Below are positions 35,196-42,266 of a stretch of 64,000 bases of DNA, in pieces. Source of the stretch: Planctomycetota bacterium (GTDB taxonomy: Bacteria > Planctomycetota > Phycisphaerae > SM23-33). How positions within the stretch are numbered: the stretch's first letter is position 1; every line of letters begins with the position of its first letter. The stretch lies in the NCBI GenBank assembly GCA_022705325.1, contig JAKJER010000003.1:117419-181418 (forward strand). The letters are read 5' to 3'. A program made the position numbers and the translations under genes. Under the pieces are notes generated by a model. It did no database searches and was not told the origin of the DNA. It saw only the letters and a list, made by a program, of their open reading frames with translations.

Positions 35196-36170
35196 TCAGG
35201 ACGCCCGGGCAACGGCCACCGTGTTCCGCAGCAGCATGGCGACGGTAACCGGGCCCACCCCGCCGGGAACGGGCGTGATGGCGGCCACCTTCTCCTTGGC
35301 GGCCTCGAAGTCCACGTCGCCGACGGTCCGCATGGCCGGCTTGCCCTTCTCGTTGAGCACGGCGTTGCCCTGCTCATCGAGGGCCTTGGGGATCCGGTTG
35401 ATGGCCACGTCGATGACGATGGCGCCCTCTTTGAGCATGTCGGCCTTGATCAGGGGGCTCAGGTCCGGCGGGCTGACCTGTTCGCCGGCCTTCTTCCGCC
35501 GGTTGTAGCCCAGCCAGCGGGCCTGGCTGACGCCGGTGGCGACGAAGACGATGTCTGCCCGGCGGGTGTGGGCGGCGAGGTCTCTGGTGGCCACGTGGCA
35601 GACGGTGACTGTCGGCGAGGCGTTGAGGCTGTGGAGCAGGATGGCGGCGATGGGCTTGCCGACGATCTCGCTGTGGCCCACCACGACGGTTTCTTTACCG
35701 GCGAGGTCGTCGCAGGTCCGCCGCAGCAGTTCCACCGCAGCCATCGGCGTGCACGGGGCGACCACCCCCCCGCCGTAGAACAGCCTGCCCATGTTCTGCG
35801 GGTGCATGCCCTCGACGTCCTTGTCCGGCGAGATCGTCACCTGAACCACGCGGGCGTCGATCTGGGCGGGCAAGGGCATCTGGAGGATAAGCCCGTGGAC
35901 CTTTGGATCGCCGTTGAGACCGCGGATCTTCTCCAGGAGGTCGTCCTGGGAAATGTCGGCCGGCAGGTTCAGCAACTCGTATTCGATGCCGACGGCCTCG
36001 CAGCTCCGGGCCTGGGCGTTGGTGTAGATCTTGCTGGCGGGGTTCTCCCCCACCTGCACAGCCACCAGGTGAGGTCGCCGTCCGGCCCGGGCCAATTCGT
36101 CCGCCGCCGCGGCGGTCTCCTTGTTCATCTCGGCCGCTACCGCTTCCCCATCGATCAACTTGGCAGTCAT
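35196..36170 (-). CDS. folD: FolD-family methylene-THF dehydrogenase with altered active site
   Basis: FolD oxidises 5,10-methylene-THF and hydrolyses 5,10-methenyl-THF in one-carbon metabolism. 324 residues from ATG 36170 (MTAKLIDGEAVAAEM), with AAGGAG upstream; longer frames to 36257 lack support. Catalytic-domain motif PASKIYTNAQARSCEAVGI: the family has YVxxKxK here, and the cyclohydrolase Lys (K54 in E. coli, K56 in human) is Gln53 in this protein. Gln97 in LILQMPLP is kept; the Asp of KDVDG (D121 in E. coli) is Glu120 (KDVEG). The NAD(P)-binding motif GHSEIVGKP and TPVPGGVGPVT are intact. Extra residues (about 225-245, ARWLGYNRRKKAGEQVSP, and another 15 near 265) sit in the nucleotide domain. 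So dehydrogenase activity is likely, cyclohydrolase doubtful. Confidence 0.88.
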   Translation of the reverse strand: MTAKLIDGEAVAAEMNKETAAAADELARAGRRPHLVAVQVGENPASKIYTNAQARSCEAVGIEYELLNLPADISQDDLLEKIRGLNGDPKVHGLILQMPLPAQIDARVVQVTISPDKDVEGMHPQNMGRLFYGGGVVAPCTPMAAVELLRRTCDDLAGKETVVVGHSEIVGKPIAAILLHSLNASPTVTVCHVATRDLAAHTRRADIVFVATGVSQARWLGYNRRKKAGEQVSPPDLSPLIKADMLKEGAIVIDVAINRIPKALDEQGNAVLNEKGKPAMRTVGDVDFEAAKEKVAAITPVPGGVGPVTVAMLLRNTVAVARAS

Positions 36171-36344
36171 CCGCGTCTCCTTGCATTGTCCACGAATTGC
36201 ATCCAGACCGTTACCAAAGCAGACCGACAGGATAGAAGCACGCCGAGCAAGATGCAACGCGCTGCCGTCTCAAATTCGGCGGAAAGAAGCGGTTCGGAGG
36301 AGGCTGGCGAGTCAGGCCCCCGTCGCGCCGCCGAAGTTCCGGCT

Positions 36345-37223
36345 TCAGTCGACGGACAGGACTTCGCGCAGAGCGTGTGCCTGGGCTTGGTTGATGGTGC
36401 CCTTCTTGAGGGCCAGATCGATCGTCCGCAGGCCGGCCTGGCGGTAGAGAGCGACCAGCGTGGGGTCGATGTCGGCCATGCTGTCGAGATGGATTCGGAC
36501 GGCCTGGACGTCGCCGCGGGCGATGGGCCCGGTGAGAGCGGCGGCTGGCCCCAGTGTCAGGACGTTGTCGACGGTGGAGCGGACCAGGCCTTCCATGGCG
36601 GCCAGGGCCTGGTGGTCGGAGACGCCGGCCTGTCGGGCCAGTTCCTCGGCCGCGTCCAGCAGGGTGGCCAGGTAGTTGCAGGCCATGACCGCGGAGGCGT
36701 GGTAGAGGGGTTTGCGCCCCTCGCTGAGGCGCAGGCAGCGGGCGGCGCCGAGTCGTCGGGCAAGGTCTTCGAGTGCCGCGGCGGCCGGCTCATCGCCCTC
36801 GACGAAGCACCAGGTGTAGTCGAAGGTCTCGACGGCGGCCGAGACGGTGGGGAAGGTGGCCAGCGGGTGGAGCGAACCGACGTGGCAGCCCGCCTGGCGG
36901 GCGGGGGCCAGGACCTGGCTGTCCAGCAGTCCGCTGCAGTGAGCGACGATTTGCCCCTCGCGCCAGACCCCCCGCCGGGCCAGGTCGCTGCACAGCGGCC
37001 CGATAGCCGGGTCACCGACAGTCAACAGGACCAGCTTGCCCGCCGCGGCGGCCTGATCGATCGTGCAGGCAACGGCATGGTTGCCGGCATGAAGGGCCGC
37101 CTGGCGGGCCCGCTCGATCCGTCGCCCCCCGACAGCCACGCGCAAGTTGGCCCGCCCGGCCAACACGGCCAGGGTCGAGCCCACGTGGCCAGGGCCCAGG
37201 ATGGACAGATCGCACAGATGCAT
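36345..37223 (-). CDS. Rossmann-like and DUF2520 domain protein
   Basis: 292 residues from ATG 37223. An N-terminal dinucleotide-binding fold with GPGHVGST at residues 10-17, VGGRRIERAR and a VLLTVGDPAIGPL strand is followed by the helical DUF2520 domain (HPLATFP, KPLYHASAVMACNYLATLL). Proteins of this type resemble ProC/pyrroline reductase and short 6-phosphogluconate dehydrogenase-like enzymes, but the substrate is unknown. In many genomes it adjoins pantothenate or folate genes, and here folD is 120 bp downstream. Neighbourhood is the only hint of function. Confidence 0.85.
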   Translation of the reverse strand: MHLCDLSILGPGHVGSTLAVLAGRANLRVAVGGRRIERARQAALHAGNHAVACTIDQAAAAGKLVLLTVGDPAIGPLCSDLARRGVWREGQIVAHCSGLLDSQVLAPARQAGCHVGSLHPLATFPTVSAAVETFDYTWCFVEGDEPAAAALEDLARRLGAARCLRLSEGRKPLYHASAVMACNYLATLLDAAEELARQAGVSDHQALAAMEGLVRSTVDNVLTLGPAAALTGPIARGDVQAVRIHLDSMADIDPTLVALYRQAGLRTIDLALKKGTINQAQAHALREVLSVD

Positions 37224-37286
37224 GGCTTGAGAGCGTAGAGGGTGGACCGGAAAAGGTCAAGCCGCCGCCTGCGGGTCGTCGGGCAG

Positions 37287-38033
37287 CTAGCGCCCGTCGC
37301 GGGCGCGGGGGTTGTTCCACAAGAGGGTGGGCCCGTAGCACGGGCTGGGATCGCCCGCGGCGACCATGCGGTCGTACACGTACTGCCCGGCGACCTCGCG
37401 GTTGATCTGCTCGCGGCTCATGTACTCGGCGTGCCCGTCGGCACAAGCGAAGACGGCGCCCTCGCGGTGGGCGGATGCCAGGCCTTCACGCGGGAAGCTG
37501 CTGCCGTCGTTCCAGTCGCCGGCCGGACCGGTCGCCTCCCATATGATCACGTCCAGCGGGCCGAAGTCGATCGACCTGTGCAGGGGGTTGACGTTCCCGC
37601 TGCCCCAGTCGCGGCCGTAGCTGATGACCGAACCGTTCATCAGGTAACTGGTCATGATCTGCGTCCCGACGTACGGCCCCTTGTCCTCGGGGCAGCGATA
37701 GGCTTCCAGCCGCCCGATGTACTCCCAGAAGGCCCCCTTCTGCATGTCGACCACTCGCCAGCCCCCCGAAAGATCGCGCTGGCAGTACAGCCAGCCCGGG
37801 TCGACCCAGATGCCCGCCGTCTCGGGGGCGCGCCAGTTGGGGAAAGCCAGGAAGGTCTTGTAGGCAGCGGAGTAATGGGCCAGGGCGGAGCCCATCCCAT
37901 GCTGGTTGTTGGCACACACGTTGCGACGCGTGCGCTCCAGCATGGTCGATACGCTCGGCGCCATAAGCATCAGGAGGATTGCGATGATCGCAATCACCAC
38001 CAGCAGTTCGACCAGCGTAAAGCCTTTCTTCAT
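37287..38033 (-). CDS. Type II-like pseudopilin with H-X9-DG motif
   Basis: 248 residues. The prepilin N-terminus KKGFTLVELLVVIAIIAILL is cleaved after Gly4 and methylated at Phe. The mature helix is followed by a beta region with NVCANNQHGMGSALAHYSAAYK and Cys pairs. The H-X9-DG signature typical of planctomycete DUF1559-like pseudopilins is present: His, nine residues (REGAVFACA), then DGHAEYM. These proteins are massively expanded in Planctomycetota and are thought to build pseudopili or secretion apparatus. It is divergent from the metallopeptidase at 38093 with a 59-bp gap. Confidence 0.9.
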   Translation of the reverse strand: MKKGFTLVELLVVIAIIAILLMLMAPSVSTMLERTRRNVCANNQHGMGSALAHYSAAYKTFLAFPNWRAPETAGIWVDPGWLYCQRDLSGGWRVVDMQKGAFWEYIGRLEAYRCPEDKGPYVGTQIMTSYLMNGSVISYGRDWGSGNVNPLHRSIDFGPLDVIIWEATGPAGDWNDGSSFPREGLASAHREGAVFACADGHAEYMSREQINREVAGQYVYDRMVAAGDPSPCYGPTLLWNNPRARDGR

Positions 38034-38055
38034 AACCAGCCCGGCGGGCAGTTCT

Positions 38056-38085
38056 CTGTCATCCGCTGCCTCACTAGTTTATCAT
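38056..38085 (+). promoter_or_regulatory. Possible promoter giving a leaderless metallopeptidase mRNA
   Basis: CTGTCA (38056-38061), 18-bp gap, TATCAT (38080-38085). The predicted start is at or one base before ATG 38093. No ribosome site is visible before that ATG. Confidence 0.35.
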
Positions 38086-38092
38086 AGGCTTC

Positions 38093-40510
38093 ATGAGCAC
38101 CCGCGTCAAGAGAAGTGCAAGCTGGCTGGCGGTTACTTTTTCTGCGTTTCAGGCGGCCGCCCTGGGGGGCCTGCCCGCCCCGTCCGCCCAGCGGGCCGAG
38201 GTGGTCGTTTCCGGGCGGACAACCACCCTGCGGCGGGTGGACGTGTTCGAAGCCGGAACCACCATTCCCAAGACCTTCTCCACCCGCGTGGGGAACACCG
38301 GCGGCTTCGTCTGGTACGTCAGCAGGCACTTCGCGCTCAAGAGCGACCTGGAGCGGGACCAGGCCCATCAATACCTTCACCTGCTGGAGATGGCCTGGCC
38401 CCACTACGTGGAGCTGCTGGACGGCGAGCCCCCCGGCATGGACGCCAAACGGCTGGCCGTGGTTTATGCCTCCAGCGAGGCTCAACTCCGAAAGGCCCTG
38501 GCCGGCGACGCCATCATCTGGAACTTCGACGGGGGCGGAATTACCTTCGAGGGGGTTTTTGCGTCGTATGTCTTCCCCAGCGGCAGCCTGCATTACCACC
38601 AGCGATACATCCTCCTGCACGAATGCACCCACCTCTTTCAGCAGTGCCTGACCGGCCAGATGATGGAGTTGCCCGAGTGGTACTACGAGGGGCTGGCCGA
38701 TTCGCTGGCCAGCCACGTCTACGACCCCGCCGCCCGCCGCCTGACCGTCCACGTGCTGGACAAGCCCACGACCGCCGACTTTTTCGACCTGGGCTTGCGC
38801 GAGCACGCCCGGCGCCCCAGGAGCTTCCAACAGCTCGTCCACGCCCGCCAGGTGGACCGCGGGCTCCAGTTCCTCATGGTCCATTTCCTCCGCGACGACC
38901 CGTACCGCAGGCAGATGTTCCGCATCTGGCGCGACACGCTCCAGGCGATGCCCGCCGCGGGCGACCGCATCGAGCGGGGACGCGCACTGCTGGCCGAGTT
39001 GCTGGGCGGCTGGGACAAGCTCAACTCCGACTTCGCCGCCTTCCTCGCCCGGCGCAACACCTTCCACTACGCCGAATGGGGCTGGGAGCAGGAAGGCGAC
39101 ACTATGTGGTCGTACGGTTTCGCCGCCGACGGGAAACTCTCCCGTACCGATGTGTATCTGTCCCCGGGCGAGCCGGCCGTCTACCACCCCCAGCGGATGG
39201 ATTACCCGATGCAGGACGCCCCGCCGCCTGTCGTGGGTGAGGTGCGGCGAGGCGGGGACAGGCCGGCGGTCGGCGCGGTCCTGGACTTCTCCCGAAGCCC
39301 GGGCAAGGGCCAGGCGGGAATCGGAATGGGCTTGGTCGACGCCCCCCCGCCGACCGAGCTTGACGGGCGGGTGTTTCTCGACGCCGAGGCCAGGAAGCCG
39401 GGCCTGAAGCTCACGGCGTGGAGGCTTCAAGGCTTTGCCGTCACGTCGCGGCTGGCGGCTGAGGACTTCCTGGCCGGCAGGAAGCTGGGCGAGGGCGTGG
39501 CCAGCGCCCCTCGCGTGGACCCCCTGCCGGACGCGTTCGACGGGCGTCAGTCGATGCTGGTGGCACAGTGGGAAGGTTTCGTCCGCGTCGAGGAGGAAGG
39601 TGAGCACACCTTCTGCCTGACCAGCGACGATGGGAGTTGGCTGTGGGTGGCCGGGCAGAGCGTCATCAACAACGGGGGCATGCACCAGGCCCGGGCCGCC
39701 GAAGGCAAGATCGCCCTGAAGCCCGGTCTGCATCCTCTGCGACTGCGATACGTCCAGGGCGGCGGCGAGATGGCGCTGGAGGTGACGATGCGCCCGCCGG
39801 GGCAGCCCGGCTGGCTGCAAATCCTGGTAGACTCGCAGAGCCGGCTGCTGGTCGACGGGGGCGACCTGGGCATCCAACCTGTCTCGCTGGACCTGCCGGC
39901 TGCGTTTCGCTCGCCCGCGGATGGGCGAATCGGCCTGAACGCCCGAATCGATCGAATGGCGCTCGTGGTGACGCTGCGGGCGCGGCGCCCGCACGCCCGC
40001 AGTGCGCCCGCGGCGACGCCAAAGGGCGGCTCGTCCTCGCCGGACCGTCTTGCGGAGAAGTCCCAAGCGGAGTTCACAGCCGAGATCCCCATCAGCGACG
40101 CGGCCCGGCGCCGCCTGCTGGAGCGTCCGCTGACAGTGCTGTCTCGTGGCGGATGGCACGGCATCACGCCGTACTTCGACGATGCCAGGCGGCAGGAGGC
40201 GGACCTGAACGTACCCGCGCCAGCCAACCGCTGGCGCAATCCAGGCGACCGGGCGCTGCTGGCCCTCTGCCGGGCAGCCCACATCCTGGGTTCGCACGCC
40301 CCGCGACGCCTGGTGGCCCTGCGGACGGAACTGCTCGACGCCGCGACGGCCTCGCCCGACCGCCAGCGCCAGGCACTGGACAACTTCCGCAGCACGACGA
40401 CCAGTCTTCGCCTGGAGATCCGCACGTGCAACGCTACGGCGGACCAGATCGACCAGGCGGTCAAGGCCGTCAACGCCGCCCTGGCCGGTCCCACCCCCGC
40501 CCTGCCATAG
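38093..40510 (+). CDS. Secreted zinc metallopeptidase with PA14 domain
   Basis: 805 residues. A signal-like N-terminus, MSTRVKRSASWLAVTFSAFQ, is followed by a gluzincin-type protease domain: LLHECTHLFQQ gives HExxH at 176-180, and EWYYEGLAD supplies Glu199 as third ligand, as in the peptidase MA-like family. A PA14-like beta-sandwich lies at about 440-580 (LVAQWEGFVRVEEEGEHTF, LTSDDGSWLWVAGQ, LHPLRLRYVQGGGEM). The C-terminal part is helical and polar with no known domain. PA14 domains usually recognise glycans, so the enzyme may act on glycosylated or matrix proteins outside the cell. It is divergent from the pseudopilin. Confidence 0.85.
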   Translation: MSTRVKRSASWLAVTFSAFQAAALGGLPAPSAQRAEVVVSGRTTTLRRVDVFEAGTTIPKTFSTRVGNTGGFVWYVSRHFALKSDLERDQAHQYLHLLEMAWPHYVELLDGEPPGMDAKRLAVVYASSEAQLRKALAGDAIIWNFDGGGITFEGVFASYVFPSGSLHYHQRYILLHECTHLFQQCLTGQMMELPEWYYEGLADSLASHVYDPAARRLTVHVLDKPTTADFFDLGLREHARRPRSFQQLVHARQVDRGLQFLMVHFLRDDPYRRQMFRIWRDTLQAMPAAGDRIERGRALLAELLGGWDKLNSDFAAFLARRNTFHYAEWGWEQEGDTMWSYGFAADGKLSRTDVYLSPGEPAVYHPQRMDYPMQDAPPPVVGEVRRGGDRPAVGAVLDFSRSPGKGQAGIGMGLVDAPPPTELDGRVFLDAEARKPGLKLTAWRLQGFAVTSRLAAEDFLAGRKLGEGVASAPRVDPLPDAFDGRQSMLVAQWEGFVRVEEEGEHTFCLTSDDGSWLWVAGQSVINNGGMHQARAAEGKIALKPGLHPLRLRYVQGGGEMALEVTMRPPGQPGWLQILVDSQSRLLVDGGDLGIQPVSLDLPAAFRSPADGRIGLNARIDRMALVVTLRARRPHARSAPAATPKGGSSSPDRLAEKSQAEFTAEIPISDAARRRLLERPLTVLSRGGWHGITPYFDDARRQEADLNVPAPANRWRNPGDRALLALCRAAHILGSHAPRRLVALRTELLDAATASPDRQRQALDNFRSTTTSLRLEIRTCNATADQIDQAVKAVNAALAGPTPALP

Positions 40511-40587
40511 TCGCTGGACAACTTGGCGGTTTGGGTGTAACCTGAAGATACGTGCAAGCCACTATGCCAACAGGAGGCGGTGCGCCG

Positions 40588-40630
40588 GCACTTTGGCGGT
40601 GCGGAACAAGCATGGATGCCGCCAAAGTGC
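40588..40630. promoter_or_regulatory. 12-bp perfect inverted repeat before the TPR gene
   Basis: GCACTTTGGCGG (40588-40599) and CCGCCAAAGTGC (40619-40630), separated by 19 nt. TAGAAT begins at the next base (40631), so the repeat covers the -35 to -10 space of a promoter for the gene starting at 40689. It could be an operator for a dimeric regulator or a stem-loop. Confidence 0.6.
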
Positions 40631-40636
40631 TAGAAT
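40631..40636 (+). promoter_or_regulatory. TAGAAT -10-like box of the TPR gene
   Basis: Directly after the inverted repeat. Predicted start near 40643, giving a 45-nt leader with AGGAG (40677-40681) before ATG 40689. Confidence 0.45.
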
Positions 40637-40688
40637 GGTTTGAGGGACTGCCGTTGCCGATGATGTTCAGCTACTCAGGAGTGGCATG

Positions 40689-42146
40689 ATGAGTATGAAG
40701 CAACCTGTCCTGGTCTCCCTGGCGGTCGTGGGGTTGGTCTTCGTTTCGGCTCCGGCGCAGGAGGCCCAGCCGGCGCCAGCCTCCGCAGCAAACGCCCTGG
40801 TCAAGGCCATGAAGGCGATGCAGGAAGCCAAGGACCCCTCCGCCGTGGTCGATGCCTTTGCCGACGCCCAGGAGATCGACAAGAACAGCGCAGCCACGCT
40901 GGAGACCTACATCCGGCGCATGGCGGAGTTCGGACTGGCCGACCTGGTCCGCTCCCAGGTCCAGCGGTTGATCGAACTGGACCCCAAGAACCCGTTGGGA
41001 TGGGGAATGCAGGCCTACACCCACGCTGTAAAGGGCGAAATGGACAAGGCCATGCCGGCCATCCTCAAGGCGGTGCAGACCAAGCCCGTCCGGGATCCCT
41101 TTGTGCTCAGCGTGGCCGGGCAGTTGCTGGCCTGGTACGACCAGAAGGGCCAGCGCCCGGAGTTTGACGCGCAGGCGCAGGCGATCGAAGACATGCGCCG
41201 CACGTTGGCCGACAAGGAAGCGTTTGCCGACGGCTACACCCAGGCGAGCGAGGCCTATACAGCCACCGCCGCTGGGTCCCAGCCGGGCAAGCAGCCCACC
41301 GCCCAGGCCCCCGGTCGTGCATCCGGCGGCACGGTGTTCGCGGAGAGCGACCGGGCGGCGCGAGAGGGCGAGGTGATCATCGAAGAGGTCCCGCCCGTGG
41401 TCTACGAGCCGTATCCGGTGTATACGCCCCCGCTCGCGGTGATCGTGGAGCCGGTGTACTACGACCGGGTCATCCTGGTCTCTCCGTTCTTCTACAACCG
41501 CCGTCCTCATCACCCGCATCACGGGTTCTTCTTCGGGTTCAACTTCAACCGCCCCCCCCACAATAACTCCCGCCCCGACCGGTTCCCCGGCACACCCGTC
41601 CGCCTGGACAACGGTGCCACGATCGCCCCGCTGGATCTTCGGACGGCTGTAAGTTCACCCGACCTGCGGATGGCGGTGAGATCGCCGGACCTGCGCACGG
41701 GCGTGTCGCCGGCGGCGACCATGGGCGGGGTGTTGGGCAGCGGCAGGACGTTGGAGACCAGCGTGCGCGGCTCGGACCTGTCTGACCGCTTCCGTGGCGG
41801 TACCGTGTTTGGCACACGCAGCGGCATCGGCATTCGAGGCGATGCCGCCAGGCCGGGCAGTTCCAGCGACCGCGTCCTGGGGCCACGACCCCTGCCCTCC
41901 GCTCCCCTGATCGTCCCGCGGAGTCCCGATTCCTCCAACGGCCCCAGCGGTGGCGGCGAGGGCAGAATGGTCGTCCCACGTCTCCGCACCGACATCCAGG
42001 GGTTCGTCCGGCCCGACAGCAGCGGCAGCAGCCCCCGAGGCTTTGGTCCCGCGACGCCCGGCGGCCGGCTCGAAAACACCTTGCGATCCGGCCCGTCCGG
42101 CGGCGGGCGGGGCGACAGTCCGGGGCACGGGCACGGCGGACGGTGA
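40689..42146 (+). CDS. Secreted TPR-like protein with low-complexity C-terminus
   Basis: 485 residues from ATG 40689 (AGGAG 7 nt upstream); ATG 40686 is next best. Signal peptide MSMKQPVLVSLAVVGLVFVS. Two or three TPR-like helices follow (about 25-165: AATLETYIRRMAEFGLADLV, LIELDPKNPLGWGMQAYTHA). Then a Pro/Tyr-rich stretch (VVYEPYPVYTPPLAVIVEPV), a His/Asn/Phe-rich part (HHPHHGFFFGFNFNRPPHNN) and a long Gly/Ser/Arg/Pro tail. Near 320-345 are three short direct repeats built on SPDLR. Composition suggests a disordered extracellular or outer-membrane tail. Function unknown. Confidence 0.75.
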   Translation: MSMKQPVLVSLAVVGLVFVSAPAQEAQPAPASAANALVKAMKAMQEAKDPSAVVDAFADAQEIDKNSAATLETYIRRMAEFGLADLVRSQVQRLIELDPKNPLGWGMQAYTHAVKGEMDKAMPAILKAVQTKPVRDPFVLSVAGQLLAWYDQKGQRPEFDAQAQAIEDMRRTLADKEAFADGYTQASEAYTATAAGSQPGKQPTAQAPGRASGGTVFAESDRAAREGEVIIEEVPPVVYEPYPVYTPPLAVIVEPVYYDRVILVSPFFYNRRPHHPHHGFFFGFNFNRPPHNNSRPDRFPGTPVRLDNGATIAPLDLRTAVSSPDLRMAVRSPDLRTGVSPAATMGGVLGSGRTLETSVRGSDLSDRFRGGTVFGTRSGIGIRGDAARPGSSSDRVLGPRPLPSAPLIVPRSPDSSNGPSGGGEGRMVVPRLRTDIQGFVRPDSSGSSPRGFGPATPGGRLENTLRSGPSGGGRGDSPGHGHGGR

Positions 42147-42266
42147 TTTCGACGCAACCCGCAAGCAACAGCACCCACTGACCGGCGGGCAGGCCCGCTC
42201 TCACCGGGGGGCGTTCCGTGGGCCATCCCGCCGCTGTCGCCGAGACAAGATCGCCCGGCGCTAAGC

